Source: a virus
Strand: one strand, 5' to 3'
DNA: 64,000 bases
IMG/VR virus record: IMGVR_UViG_3300034284_001491
Span: 1 to 64,000 of that record
Part shown: piece by piece, positions 33,916-45,500 of the stretch
How the letters are laid out: each line of letters starts with the position of its first letter
Numbering within the stretch: position 1 is the first letter of the stretch
Position numbers and translations under genes: made by a program
The notes under the pieces: generated by a model
Told to the model about the DNA's origin: nothing
Seen by the model: only the letters and a program-made list of their open reading frames with translations
The model's database searches: none

Positions 33916-35094
33916 ATGAAAAATTTAGAACAAAATCTTTTAAAAATGATGAGATGGAAGAAATCAAATGCTTACATCGCTAAAAAATTAAATGTCACTG
34001 AATCTGAATTAAAAAAAATTATGAGTGACTTTAAACTTAAAAGAAAAACATCTGAAGGAGTTATTGAATCTAAAGTTGATCTAGATAAAAATCAAACAGA
34101 ATTAAAAGGTATATCATATGATGAACCTAAAACTCCAGAAGAAATAATAAAATTATTAAAGATAGATACATCAAAGTGGAAACTATCTTCTTATTGGAAT
34201 AAACAACAATCTGATCATTGGGTAATATCTGCTCTAGTTACACAGAAGACACTTAGTAAAGAAGAAATCTTAACTGAGTGTCTTTCTAGTTTTAATCCAG
34301 AATATACTCCATTAAAAAAATCAGATATTCATATAAATGATTCTAAGGAAGAAGTGTGTGCAGTAATATCATTACAAGATTTACATTTTGGAAAAACTGG
34401 TAATGAAGATGTTAAACATAGAATAAAATCTGTACTTAATAATTTATGTTCAACTCTCTACACTAATTATAAAGTAGATAAGATAATATATGTATTAGGA
34501 GGAGATCTATTAAATACAGATACATTTAATGGAACTACAACTTCAGGAACTGTTGTTGATTCATCTTATACAGCAGTTAAGATGTATGAAGAAGCATTTA
34601 ATACAATGTATTTTACTATACATACTTTAAAACAATTCTGTGATATTCTCCATGTGGTATATATACCAGGTAATCATGATAGACTTAGTTCATTTCATTT
34701 AGCTCATGCATTAGAGAATTCTATTAGAGATGAAAAGATAGATTGGGATTGTCAATATTCAGAAAGAAAAGTGGCAACATATGGTATTAATATGTTTGGT
34801 GTAGAGCATGGTGATGTAAAAATAAATCCATTGATATATGCTACAGAGTTTCCAGAAATATGGGGTCTCACTAAAAATAGAGTGATATATACAGGACACT
34901 ATCATATTAAGAAGACAACAACATATATTACAGAAAACGAAATACATGGTGTTAGTGTAAAAGTAATTCCATCATTATCTAATGTAGATTATTGGCATTA
35001 TCACAATAAATATACAGGTGCTAAGAAAACAGCAGTGATGGATATTTATAGTGCTACAGAAGGAAAGATTGCAGAATACACAGTTTCATTTTAA
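33916..35094 (+). CDS. HTH-fused calcineurin-like metallophosphoesterase (392 aa)
   Basis: The two-metal phosphoesterase core is complete: D155-x-H157 (SLQDLHFGK), G196-D197 (VLGGDLLN), G252-N-H-D255 (PGNHDR), H298 (GVEHGD) and G327-H328-x-H330 (YTGHYH). This family includes Mre11/SbcD-type DNA nucleases and nucleotide phosphatases. The first ~40 residues (WKKSNAYIAKKLNVTESELK) look like a helix-turn-helix, suggesting DNA recognition. It is the first gene after a terminator, ahead of tail connector genes. A DNA-end-processing role is plausible, but phosphodiesterase activity on other substrates cannot be excluded. Confidence 0.85.
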   Translation: MKNLEQNLLKMMRWKKSNAYIAKKLNVTESELKKIMSDFKLKRKTSEGVIESKVDLDKNQTELKGISYDEPKTPEEIIKLLKIDTSKWKLSSYWNKQQSDHWVISALVTQKTLSKEEILTECLSSFNPEYTPLKKSDIHINDSKEEVCAVISLQDLHFGKTGNEDVKHRIKSVLNNLCSTLYTNYKVDKIIYVLGGDLLNTDTFNGTTTSGTVVDSSYTAVKMYEEAFNTMYFTIHTLKQFCDILHVVYIPGNHDRLSSFHLAHALENSIRDEKIDWDCQYSERKVATYGINMFGVEHGDVKINPLIYATEFPEIWGLTKNRVIYTGHYHIKKTTTYITENEIHGVSVKVIPSLSNVDYWHYHNKYTGAKKTAVMDIYSATEGKIAEYTVSF

Positions 35095-35122
35095 AATATC
35101 CCTGTTTTTTAGTACATTATAT

Positions 35123-35704
35123 ATGAGATATTATAGCAAACCGGATCTTAATGCTCCTAGATATAGACATAAAAGATATAACATAATCAATGATGATTTT
35201 TTTAAAAGATTATATGAAAAATATCCTAGAGCAAAAAAATATAAAACAAAAGAAATAAGAAAAATTATAGGAGATTTAAATGAAAAGATGTGGAACCTAG
35301 TAATAGATATAAGAGATGGTGTAGAACTACCGAATAATCTCGGATGGATATTTATTGGTTCATGTCAAAGACCTACTAAGTATAATAAAGACTTTAACAA
35401 ATCAAACTCCTATAATGCAGATATAAGACATAGAAATTATGAAAGTGATGAAAAACTAGCTAAAATATTTTACAGCAATTATGCTAAAAAATATCTATTT
35501 AAAAATAGAGATCTATGGGCTTTTACAGCTCATAGAAATTTTTCTAGAACTACATCAAAGAAATTTAAAGATAACTGGAATAGATACATACAAATAGATA
35601 AAACAAAACATATTACTGCAATAATGAAAAAAGAAAAATATAAAGAGTTAATTGCTAAGAGTAGTATTATTCCTGATGATTATAATGAATTTAAACTAGA
35701 TTAA
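35123..35704 (+). CDS. Unknown basic conserved protein (193 aa)
   Basis: ATG at 35123 (MRYYSKPDLNAPRYRHKRYN...) is preferred to an upstream in-frame ATG at 35051 that would overlap the phosphoesterase gene. The protein is strongly basic and Tyr/Asn/Lys-rich, with a central LGWIFIGSCQRP segment and a C-terminal helix. It resembles conserved unannotated proteins seen next to tail connector genes in crAss-like phages. Nucleic-acid or virion binding is possible; function unknown. Confidence 0.6.
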   Translation: MRYYSKPDLNAPRYRHKRYNIINDDFFKRLYEKYPRAKKYKTKEIRKIIGDLNEKMWNLVIDIRDGVELPNNLGWIFIGSCQRPTKYNKDFNKSNSYNADIRHRNYESDEKLAKIFYSNYAKKYLFKNRDLWAFTAHRNFSRTTSKKFKDNWNRYIQIDKTKHITAIMKKEKYKELIAKSSIIPDDYNEFKLD

Positions 35705-35705
35705 A

Positions 35706-36380
35706 ATGACAACAATAGGTGATATTGTATCTAGACTAAGAGGTGTATTTAAAGCTAACACTGAAGATGCTTTTATAACAGATCGTTTATTCTACAGTGT
35801 TGTTTTAAAATATGCCCATCTATATATAAAAAGAGATAAGCAAATAGATAAACTATTAGCTTTTAGCTCAATGGTTCAAACTATTCCTTGTTTAGAATTA
35901 ATTGAAGTGGATAAAGTAAGTGATAGATGTTGTGCTGGAATTAAAAGTAATTGTAGAATAATGAGGAGTAAAGAAAAAATTCCAGACATTATTGAATCAA
36001 CAGTGGGGCCTTTATTTAGATCAGTGGCTAGTTTAGATAATTCAGTGGAGTTTACATTTACAACAGCTACAACTTTTACATCTATAAGTAAGACTACAAC
36101 ATTTAAATATAACTCTACAAAGTATTATTGGTATGTAGATGGTTATCTATATTTTCCTAATGTAGATTTTGATTTTGTGAAAGTAGAAGGATTGTTCCAA
36201 AATGATTTAGGATTAATCTCTTGTGATGAAAAAGAAAATTGTCTAATAAAACAAGAGAATACAACATTTATTCCTGAGTATTTATTAGCAGAAATAGAAA
36301 ATTCTGTTATAAAAGAACTCTCAATAAGATTACAAATACCAACAGATCAAGCAGATGACAAACAAAATGTAAATAGATAA
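35706..36380 (+). CDS. Connector/ring-type structural protein (224 aa)
   Basis: The N-terminal helical segment (IGDIVSRLRGVFKANTEDAF, followed by ITDRLFYSVVLKYAHLYI) has the layout of head-completion or tail-adaptor proteins. The middle is beta-rich (FTFTTATTF...YYWYVDGYLYF) and the C-terminus is helical. The same three-part layout is found in 25406-26110 and 36380-37249. It overlaps the tail tubular candidate by 1 nt (TAATG). A ring below the portal is inferred. Confidence 0.65.
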   Translation: MTTIGDIVSRLRGVFKANTEDAFITDRLFYSVVLKYAHLYIKRDKQIDKLLAFSSMVQTIPCLELIEVDKVSDRCCAGIKSNCRIMRSKEKIPDIIESTVGPLFRSVASLDNSVEFTFTTATTFTSISKTTTFKYNSTKYYWYVDGYLYFPNVDFDFVKVEGLFQNDLGLISCDEKENCLIKQENTTFIPEYLLAEIENSVIKELSIRLQIPTDQADDKQNVNR

Positions 36381-37249
36381 TGAGCAGCTTATATAATTAT
36401 ACAATTAAGTATAGAACAATTGATGATTTGTTGGAAGACATTAATGTTGATTTAATGAATCCAGCAATGGATAAAACAATTGAACCTCAACAACTTATCA
36501 AAGTTGCCATTAGGGTAAATTATGACTTAGGTTTAAGAATTCAAGAAACAAGAGAAAGAGTGCTTGAGATTGAAAATGGTAAAACTAAGTTACCCACTAA
36601 CTTTTACACTTTGAATTTTGCTGTATTATGTGGATCATATACAGTGACATCTCCAGTTATCCAAGGAACACAAGTGGAAGAAGTGTTAGTAGACCAAGGT
36701 AATTGTGGCACTGATCCAGATTGTTCTGCACCTTATACTTGTGTAAATGATTGTGGAGGTTATGTACAACTAATTCAGAGATTTAAAACTGAAACTAGAA
36801 CTTATAATACAGTGTTTCCATTACATCTTACTTCATCTAAAGAAGTGAGTTGTGATTGCCCTAATACTAAAGTATCCGTTCAAACAAATAGTGGATATAT
36901 TAAAGATGGTTTTTTATATGTAAACTTTGATACAGGTAATGTATATATTAACTATCAAAGTACAATGGAAGATGAAGAAGGTAATCTTCTAGTGGCAGAT
37001 CATCCTATTCTAAATGAATACTATGAATATGCTTTAAAACAAAGAATTATTGAGAATAGAATAATGATGGGAGATCAAACTTCTGTACCTCAATTACAAT
37101 TAGTGGAGCAGAGATTAAGAGCTGCAAGAAATAATGCATTATCATTAGTGAATACTCCAAACTTTGCTGAATTAAAAAAGATTTGGGAAATGAATAGAGG
37201 AGCGATGTATAATAGATATTACGATATGTTTAAATCATATAAACCATGA
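36380..37249 (+). CDS. Tail tubular protein candidate (289 aa)
   Basis: In crAss-like phages a P22 gp4-like tail tubular protein is encoded just before the very large tail-stabilisation protein; this gene has that position. It has a helical N-terminus (QLIKVAIRVNYDLGLRIQET), a Cys-containing beta region (CGTDPDCSAPYTCVNDCGG near 111-129) and a C-terminal region ending YNRYYDMFKSYKP. The seven or more Cys in the centre are unusual for a P22-like tail tube and could form a metal site or disulphides. It overlaps the downstream metallopeptidase gene by 4 nt. Confidence 0.7.
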   Translation: MSSLYNYTIKYRTIDDLLEDINVDLMNPAMDKTIEPQQLIKVAIRVNYDLGLRIQETRERVLEIENGKTKLPTNFYTLNFAVLCGSYTVTSPVIQGTQVEEVLVDQGNCGTDPDCSAPYTCVNDCGGYVQLIQRFKTETRTYNTVFPLHLTSSKEVSCDCPNTKVSVQTNSGYIKDGFLYVNFDTGNVYINYQSTMEDEEGNLLVADHPILNEYYEYALKQRIIENRIMMGDQTSVPQLQLVEQRLRAARNNALSLVNTPNFAELKKIWEMNRGAMYNRYYDMFKSYKP

Positions 37250-37608
37250 GAGTTTCAAAACTATTCAATATAGATATATATTCCTGTAAAGTTCAACTTA
37301 TTGTAACTGATGATGTATATAATGAAGAAAGAGCATTATATGCAAAGAATGGTGAAGATCATGAAGACTATGTTGCTTCAGATGGTATTACATTAAACTT
37401 TGAGAATGATATCTATTATGTAGTTTTTTCCACTAATTCTGTATCACATAACCTTATTGCTCACGAGTTATATCATTTAGTATGTTCTATATGTGATTAT
37501 AGAAATATTGAAGAAGAAGAAAGTAGAGCATGGTTATGCGGATACCTTACAGAAATGTTTTATAAATTCTTAGATAAGAAAAATATCACTATTAAACATG
37601 GCTTCTAA
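37246..37608 (+). CDS. Small zincin-like metallopeptidase (120 aa)
   Basis: AHELYHLVC carries the zinc-binding H-E-x-x-H motif at residues 73-77. A downstream acidic stretch (EEEESRAW, 89-96) could supply a third ligand. The length is typical of minimal phage zincins. Lying between tail tubular and tail-stabilisation genes and overlapping both (4 and 11 nt), it is translationally coupled to virion structural proteins, so a role in virion protein processing is plausible. Activity and substrate are unproven. Confidence 0.75.
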   Translation: MRVSKLFNIDIYSCKVQLIVTDDVYNEERALYAKNGEDHEDYVASDGITLNFENDIYYVVFSTNSVSHNLIAHELYHLVCSICDYRNIEEEESRAWLCGYLTEMFYKFLDKKNITIKHGF

Positions 37609-40600
37609 AGATAAAAATACTGGACAAAATCTAAATATAGAATCGGCTGTATTTAATAAAGGAATGATGATGGACTTTGATGATCTCATTGTCCCAGAAG
37701 GTGTTTGGATTAGAGCCAGAAATGCAGTTAATAATTCCCAAAATGGGAACATAGGTGTTATTGGAAATGAACCTTCTAATGTTGAATGTTTAACAGTAAA
37801 CTATGACGTTATCGGTTTAATATATATTTCAGATGGTACATGGGTTATATTTTTAACTAATGATATAGCATCTGAAATTGGTATATATAGAGAAGATGGT
37901 TGTTCTTATACAAGATTATATAAAGAACTATCAAATACTTGTTTAAATTTTAAAAGAACAAATTTAATAACAGGGATATCAAGAGAAAAGGTTGATTGTA
38001 CTCGACAAATATATTTTGCTGATGGTTTAAATCCAGATAGATCTTTTGCAATTAAACAAGATTATTCTGGTATAGTAGATGATTATTATCAAGAAACCAT
38101 AACTAATGTTCAAACTGGAGAAGATCCTGATGAAGATTGTGAAATTGTTCAATATAATTTTAATCAATTAGATTGTGATAAGATTCGTTTAAATCCTTTA
38201 ATGAATCCACCATGTGTTAAATTAAAAAGAGCTACATATTCTGGTTCATTATTAAATGGAACATATCAAGTATTTATTGCGTATACAATTGATGGTCAAA
38301 GAGTAACGGATTATATAGGAAAAAGTAATCCACAATCACTATATAAACATGAAAATGCTAATTCTTCTTTAGAAGTTATTATTGAATCTATAGACGAAAG
38401 ATTTGATGAATTTGAATTAGTGGTTGTAAGTTTTTATAATGGTCAGACCCAAGCTAAAAAAATGGGTATATATAGTACTCAAGTTGGTAGTATATTTATA
38501 GATATTATAAGTAATGAATTATCTAATATTCCTACAGGATTATTACCATTAGTATCCACTATTTATGAAAAATCAGAGGCTATTTATAAAAATAATAATT
38601 ACGCATTAAGAGTTGCACCGACATCTAAATTTGATTTTAATTATCAACCTTTAGCTAATTTAATTGAAACCGAATGGTTTGCTGCTGCATACCCAGAAGA
38701 TTATTATTATAAAGGAGGAAATAAAGCTACATATCTAAGAGATGAAATTTATTCATTTTTTATAAGATGGGTATATGCTGATGGTCAAAAATCACCATCA
38801 TTTCATATTCCTGGTAGAGCAAAAAATACATTTGATTCTCAAATTATTGGACCATTACAATTAGCATTTTTAAATGATACTCCTGAAGAAATAGATAATC
38901 AAAGATGGAGATATGAAAATACTGCAACAAGAACTTCACCATCTCTTCCAAATCCTATTAATTATATTACAGGTCTAGGAATTAATACAGATGATGGAGG
39001 TGTTATAGTAGCAAAAGGAAAAATGGGATATTGGGAATCTACAGAAGAATATCCTAATTATAAACCTGATATTTGGAATTCAAGTGCACATAATTGGACA
39101 GGTGTAAATACACCAAGTCCAGAATATGATTTGTGTGGTCAAAGAATTAGACATCATAAATTTCCTGATACAGATATTATTCCACATTTTGCATCTGAAA
39201 ATGATACTATTGCACAACTACCACTACCTAATTTTAATAATGCAAATTGTAATGCTTCATATGAAGTATTACCTAATACTATTTTAGGATTCACTAATTA
39301 CTCAAATACAAAAATTATATTATTAGGTGTAAATTTTAATAATATTAAACCACCAGTTGATAATAATGGAAATCTTATACCTGGTATCATTGGATATGAA
39401 ATATTAAGAGGAAATAGATTAGGTAATAAAACTATACTTGCAAAAGGTGTTGTCACTAATTTACGAGAATATAATTTACCAGAATATATTGATTCTAATA
39501 TTCAAAGTCAATATAAACAGAAAGGATTATTTTTAAATTATCCATTTAATGATTTAAGAAAAGATGAACTTTTATCTACAATTAAAGTTGATGGTGGTGT
39601 AAATAATTCTTGTCGTACTAATGATTATCCTTTACTTGGACAAGATTCATCAACATTATTTTCAAATAAATTTATAGGTTTTCATTCTCCAGAAACAACA
39701 TTTTATAATTCATTCTTAGATATTGATGAAATTAAAATTACAGGAGAATTAAATGGAGTGGCAAATGGTAGATTTGTTGAAGTAAATAAACATCCTAAAC
39801 ATGCTTTACCTGCAGATATAGCATTTATATTATCATTATTCTTTGGATGGCTTACATCAAGAAATGCATTAGGATTAACTATACTTGGAATTGGTGGTGG
39901 TAATACACAATATTTAACTCAAGCAGGTTCAACACAAAGTGTAACTACAGATAATGATTTATTATCTGCTCCAATTGCAGGTGCAATTTCTAAACCTATT
40001 CAAAGAATATATTATACAATTATGTTTTCTCAGAGTTATCTGGATGCAATTATTAGTATTATGGCTGATAGACAGTATGCATTACAACATATAGCTCATT
40101 GTTACTATTCCAAGTATACACCTGGAATAAAGAAAACTAGAAAAATAAAAAATGCAAGTTATATAGGATCAAATAGACAACAAGTATCAGAAAAATATAT
40201 TATAAACAATATTTATAGAAATAGATTTCTTTGTATTGAAACAGAAAATAATTTTATTGAAAAACCTTTACTAACTGATACATCTAGATATTCAGTGGAT
40301 AAGGTTCTAGGAATAAATGATATAAGTTATGAAGATCCAACTAATAAAACTGTTAGTACAACATCATCATGTTTATATGCATCTTTAAAATTTAAATTAA
40401 GAAATATATATGGTCAATTAGATCAAATAAGACAATTACCAATATCTACTTGTATTCACACTATTAATCAAAATAATAGAAATGCTGTAAATTCTACAAA
40501 TTATACAATATTTGGAGGAGATAATTATATTGGTAGATACACTGAAAAAAATACTTTCTTTTTCTTTTATGATTGGTTAAGTGGACAACCAGATAGATTT

Positions 40601-42532
40601 GAATATGATTATAGAAAATATTCTATGATTCCATATCCAAGATATTGGATAAATACAGAAAAATATATTACATCAAAAGTAATTCAAGATTTAATTCCAG
40701 GACTCGGATGTGAAGAGGAAGGAGATGATAATGCACTTAATACTCTAACATATCAAGATAGATTTCCAAGCGATCAATCATCACTATCTAGAAAAAGAAA
40801 TGTAACTGGATTTAATTTAGAGGCTATTAGTGGTTTATTTTGTAATGGTGACGAAGTACTATTTAGAATAGATGGTTGGTTTTATTTATTTTATTCAGGA
40901 GTAAAAGATTTTTATGTAGAATCTGAAATTAATTTAGCTCAAAGAGATCATGATGATTTAATAGAAACAAGACATTATGATCATAAAGAATTCACTGATA
41001 TAAATCAAATGTTTAATTCTGATATAATTAAAGAATTAAACTATTATAAATATGATCAATCATTAAGTGTAGATAGATTTTATAATATCTACACCACTTT
41101 TTCTATAATTCAACCAAGATGGTATAATCCTATTGTTGCAGAATCATGTTATGTATATTCTCCAAAAAGAATTATATATTCTCTACCAATTAAAAAAGAA
41201 AATAGAATAGATTTTTGGAAATTTTATCTTGTTAATAATTATTATGAATTTAATTCTAAAATAACATCTGTTAGTCCAATATCTAAAAGTGGTGCTCTTG
41301 TTCATTTTAAAGATATTAGTCCTGTAGTATTTCAAGGAGTAGATGAATTAAAAACAGATCTTGGAACTAAACTTACAGTTGGAGATGGTGGATTATTTAG
41401 TCAACCATTACAAAATATTGTAAATACAGATGCACCATATGAATATGGTTCATGTCAAGATAGATATTCAATTATTAATACACCATTTGGAATATTTTGG
41501 ATCAGTCAAGATCAAGGTAAAATATTTAACTATGCTGGAAAACTTGATGAAATTTCTAATAAAGGAATGAGATGGTGGTTTAATAAATATCTTAAATATT
41601 TTTTATTAGAAGATTTTCCAAATTTTGAAGAAACCCAAAATCCAGTAATAGGTGTTGGGTGTCAAGCAATTTATGATAATAAGAATCAAATCATATATTT
41701 TACAAAACGTGATTTTAAACTTTTAACATCGGGTGTTTTAAGATATATAGGTAATGATGAATTTGAAACAATTGTAGGAAGATTACGAGTTAAACTAGGT
41801 GATCCGAGATTTTTTGAAGATGCTTCTTGGACAATATCTTATGATCCTAAAATGCAAATCTGGATATCATTTCATGATTGGCATCCTGAGTTAATGATTC
41901 CAGAAAGAAATACATTTACTACAATTAAAAATAAAGTATTCTATAAACACAATAATACATGTACAAGTTTCTGTAATTTTTATGGAGTAAATTATCCTTT
42001 TGAAATTGAAACAGCATTATCTACTGGGCAATCCGTGACTACAGCAAGAAATGTTGAGTATATGTTAGAATCATATAGATATACAAATAACTGTATAGAT
42101 AATCATCACTTACTTGATCATAACTTTGATAATATGATTATTTATAATAGTGAGCAAATTTCAGGTGTACTTAATTTAGTACCACATCCTAAAAATGATC
42201 CTATTACAATGATATCATATCCTATAATAAATCCCAATAGTATTGATGTTTTATATAGTAAAGAAGAAAATAAATATAGAGTAAATCAGTTTTGGGATAT
42301 TACTAGTGATAGAGGAGAATTTACTAGTAATACAAATATTTTATGGGAAACTGCAACTAATGGATATGCTAAAGCAATTAGACCAGGATCAGTGAATTAT
42401 GCTAAATCTCCATTAGAAAGAAAGAAATTTAGACATTATTCTACTAGAGTTATTCTAAGAAAAAATATCTCTAACAATATTAAGATGTTTTATAAATTGT
42501 TTAATCTTAAACAAGCACAGTCTTACCGATGA
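37598..42532 (+). CDS. Tail stabilisation/tail hub protein, crAss-like (1644 aa)
   Basis: MASKDKNTGQNLNIESAVFN... then VPEGVWIRARNAVNNSQNGN followed by IGVIGNEPSN resembles the N-terminal blade pattern of P22 gp10-like tail stabilisation (beta-propeller) proteins, where each protein lists 'arN...n..G.ign'. In crAss-like phages the homologue is very long and forms the distal tail hub or muzzle. Later segments, such as GSCQDRYSIINTPFGIFWIS, YAGKLDEISNKGMRWWFN and GDPRFFEDASWTISYDPKM, fit propeller blades. Ends by overlapping the next gene (ATGA). Homology is inferred from pattern and gene order. Confidence 0.8.
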   Translation: MASKDKNTGQNLNIESAVFNKGMMMDFDDLIVPEGVWIRARNAVNNSQNGNIGVIGNEPSNVECLTVNYDVIGLIYISDGTWVIFLTNDIASEIGIYREDGCSYTRLYKELSNTCLNFKRTNLITGISREKVDCTRQIYFADGLNPDRSFAIKQDYSGIVDDYYQETITNVQTGEDPDEDCEIVQYNFNQLDCDKIRLNPLMNPPCVKLKRATYSGSLLNGTYQVFIAYTIDGQRVTDYIGKSNPQSLYKHENANSSLEVIIESIDERFDEFELVVVSFYNGQTQAKKMGIYSTQVGSIFIDIISNELSNIPTGLLPLVSTIYEKSEAIYKNNNYALRVAPTSKFDFNYQPLANLIETEWFAAAYPEDYYYKGGNKATYLRDEIYSFFIRWVYADGQKSPSFHIPGRAKNTFDSQIIGPLQLAFLNDTPEEIDNQRWRYENTATRTSPSLPNPINYITGLGINTDDGGVIVAKGKMGYWESTEEYPNYKPDIWNSSAHNWTGVNTPSPEYDLCGQRIRHHKFPDTDIIPHFASENDTIAQLPLPNFNNANCNASYEVLPNTILGFTNYSNTKIILLGVNFNNIKPPVDNNGNLIPGIIGYEILRGNRLGNKTILAKGVVTNLREYNLPEYIDSNIQSQYKQKGLFLNYPFNDLRKDELLSTIKVDGGVNNSCRTNDYPLLGQDSSTLFSNKFIGFHSPETTFYNSFLDIDEIKITGELNGVANGRFVEVNKHPKHALPADIAFILSLFFGWLTSRNALGLTILGIGGGNTQYLTQAGSTQSVTTDNDLLSAPIAGAISKPIQRIYYTIMFSQSYLDAIISIMADRQYALQHIAHCYYSKYTPGIKKTRKIKNASYIGSNRQQVSEKYIINNIYRNRFLCIETENNFIEKPLLTDTSRYSVDKVLGINDISYEDPTNKTVSTTSSCLYASLKFKLRNIYGQLDQIRQLPISTCIHTINQNNRNAVNSTNYTIFGGDNYIGRYTEKNTFFFFYDWLSGQPDRFEYDYRKYSMIPYPRYWINTEKYITSKVIQDLIPGLGCEEEGDDNALNTLTYQDRFPSDQSSLSRKRNVTGFNLEAISGLFCNGDEVLFRIDGWFYLFYSGVKDFYVESEINLAQRDHDDLIETRHYDHKEFTDINQMFNSDIIKELNYYKYDQSLSVDRFYNIYTTFSIIQPRWYNPIVAESCYVYSPKRIIYSLPIKKENRIDFWKFYLVNNYYEFNSKITSVSPISKSGALVHFKDISPVVFQGVDELKTDLGTKLTVGDGGLFSQPLQNIVNTDAPYEYGSCQDRYSIINTPFGIFWISQDQGKIFNYAGKLDEISNKGMRWWFNKYLKYFLLEDFPNFEETQNPVIGVGCQAIYDNKNQIIYFTKRDFKLLTSGVLRYIGNDEFETIVGRLRVKLGDPRFFEDASWTISYDPKMQIWISFHDWHPELMIPERNTFTTIKNKVFYKHNNTCTSFCNFYGVNYPFEIETALSTGQSVTTARNVEYMLESYRYTNNCIDNHHLLDHNFDNMIIYNSEQISGVLNLVPHPKNDPITMISYPIINPNSIDVLYSKEENKYRVNQFWDITSDRGEFTSNTNILWETATNGYAKAIRPGSVNYAKSPLERKKFRHYSTRVILRKNISNNIKMFYKLFNLKQAQSYR

Positions 42533-45500
42533 AAAAATCATTTAAAAAAAATACAAGAGAAGGATTACCAAACGGACCTAATGAAATAAAAACAACACAA
42601 TCTGGATTTATTATTTCAGAAAGAGGTCAATGGGATTTTCCAGGATTACCTACAATGATTCCTTCTAATAATATTACAATGAAGAATGTTCCATATCCTG
42701 TATTTGGATTTGATGATTTAGGATATAGTCAAATGATGTATCCTGGTATGGATTATAAATTTCCAGGAAATCAAGTGTATGAGTTACCTATAGCACAAGT
42801 TGGCAAGGAAAATAAAGTTCCTTCATATGAAGATTTATATAAAGAATATAATATTGTTCAATCTCAAGTAAATGATTATTTAAGAAATAATAAAGGACGA
42901 GAAGAAGAAAGAAATTATAGACTTAGATTAAATGATACAGCTAATAAACTTATAGAACAAGGAATAGATGTAAGAGAAGAAGGATATATTCCAGATCATA
43001 TAAAAAATAGTCCTGAATTTAGAGCTGATTGTATAAGTGGTACTTGTAGAATTTTAAATGAAATTGGAGAACCAACTAAATATTATAGCAACACTCTTTT
43101 GCAAGATGATGTAATTGCTGGAAAAGTTCCAGGAAGAACATTTGATTATAGTGTTAAAGGAATTGTTCCTGGGGATATTTTACAATTTAAATCAGATGAA
43201 AAAAGTTATCCGTTTCATGCTTATTTAATCCAAGATATTTCTGAACCGGATGCAAAAGGTAACAGAACAGTTAAAGTTGCTGGATCTTCAGGAAATGGAC
43301 CATTGAGAAATGAAATATATATATTAACCCCAGATAATAAAATTACAGATACATGGGGTAATCCAAGATACGTTCAAACTATAAGAAGAGAAAGATTTGA
43401 TAAAAATCCAGTACCTAATGATCTTTTAAAAAGAAGAGATGAATTAAAATCTAATTTAGAAAAATACTATCCTAATGCATTTAAAAATTTTGATGTAGAT
43501 ACTGATGCATTTAAACCAACAGCTTTTATAAGAAATAACAATAATAAATTAAATCTAGGTAATCCAGGATTCCCTTCAGAAACTATTAATTTAGATGAAT
43601 CTAAATTAGATGAAATATTAACTCAGTTTTCTGATCCAGATTTTAAAAGTAATTTTATGAAGCAACAAAAAGTCAGTAATGATGAGTATGATGCTATTGT
43701 AAAAAATGTAATTGGTATATATGGTGCAGAATCCAAATTTGGAACAGGATATGGTAGAGAGCCTTTATGGCTACAAAAATTTTTAGCAGGTCCAAAAGGA
43801 ATTCAATCAGTGGGACCTTTTCAGATTAATCCTAAAATGCTTAAAACAAAAAGATTTTCTAGAAATGATTTATTTGATCCTATTTTAGGTTCTGAAGCTG
43901 CTGCAATATTTCTTGCTGAAAATTTACCATTACTTAGAAATAGAGCTGGTTTAAAACCTGGAGATGATCACTATAGTGAAAATTTAAATAAAGATAACTA
44001 TTTAGAATATATTCCATATTTAATGAATCAACAAGGTTTATTATTAGGAGATAATTATACAGAGGAAGAAAAACCAGGAAGAATAGCAAGATTTTTTGGA
44101 GCTGACCCTACACCTACACCAGAAAATAAATTAACGGGTGATTCAGAATATAATCAAGCAGTAAAAAGATATATTGAAAATCTTGGTGTACAAGCAATTC
44201 CTGCTAGTATGTCTAATCCTGTTACAATATCTGATTATCAAGATGGTGGTATATTTAATCCCAATACAGATGAGTTTATTGGATTTGTTGATGAGTTGCC
44301 TAAAGCTCAAGATGGTGAAGAAACCAAAGCTAAACCCATAACTAATATTGATCTAGCACCTATTGAAATAACTGCTAAAAGAACAATTTGGGATAAATTA
44401 AAAGGATTTGCAAGACAATTCCCAGGAGTTGATTTTGATGAATATCAAAGATCTAAAGCATTACAAGAAAAATATCAAAATGCTTGGTTTCCTGAATCAC
44501 CTAAAAATTTACAATTTATAGAACAAAGAGCACTAGAAGATGGTAAAAGTGCTTATAGACCTAGTACACTACAATTTAATCCTATTACTGGTGAAATAAT
44601 GCCTGCTAGTGGAAGAATAGATCCTGATGATACTTTTGATTTAGCTTTATTACCTGCTAGTCTACCTTTTAAAGCTACAAGTAGATTAGGTAAAATAGGA
44701 TTAGGTGCTATTGAAATGGTAAATCCAATTAGTGGATTTCGTAATTTATTTCCAACTTATAAAAATATTTATAGAATAGAACCTACATCATGGTCTAAAG
44801 ATCCTACTGATGCTTTAAGTGGAAGATGGTTTGGTGAATTAGAGGAAATGCCTTTTTATGTAAAAAATTTAAAAGATAAAGATGCTGGTTATAGAATAAT
44901 GAGAAAAAAAGTAAGTGAAAAGAAGTGGAAAAAAATATCAGGTGAAAATATGCCAGATGAAGCAAAAAAAATGAGTATTGGTCCAGGAAAATATGGTACT
45001 TATGATAATGCTTCTAAATCTGGTGAATTATCTCAAGCACAAGCAAGAAGATTAACTCTTGGTGCACATATACCTTCTGATGTAGAACATGCTTCTTTAA
45101 ATAAAAATCTTATAAATTTAAATGAAGGAATTCTTCCAGAAGAAGTAGTTAGCAAAATTAGATTAGGAAATCCAAGAAAATTTTTATCTTCTTCTGGAAA
45201 AGTAGAATATCCTGCTGGAGAATTAGGAAAAGAAGGTGCAACAGATCATGTATTTCACTTATTATATCAGCAGTTTAAAAATCAAGGATATGAAAAACCA
45301 ATATTAGGAATTCCTAGAAAATACTTTCCATTTAAAAATGGAGGTTTATATAATTCATATATGTATCAGGTAGGTGGTCCTAAAGATGATGATGATAAAA
45401 AACGTGTGTTAGTAACTCCTAATGGATTAGTGGCCCCTACATTAAATACATTTGAAGTAATAGAAGAAAGAACACCATTACAAAAAATATATGATGAAGA

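Noticed and set aside
44740-45330. ADP-ribosyltransferase domain in the 2007-aa protein
   Set aside because: IYRIEP...SGRWF is suggestive, but a convincing R-S-E catalytic triad could not be placed, so it is left unassigned.
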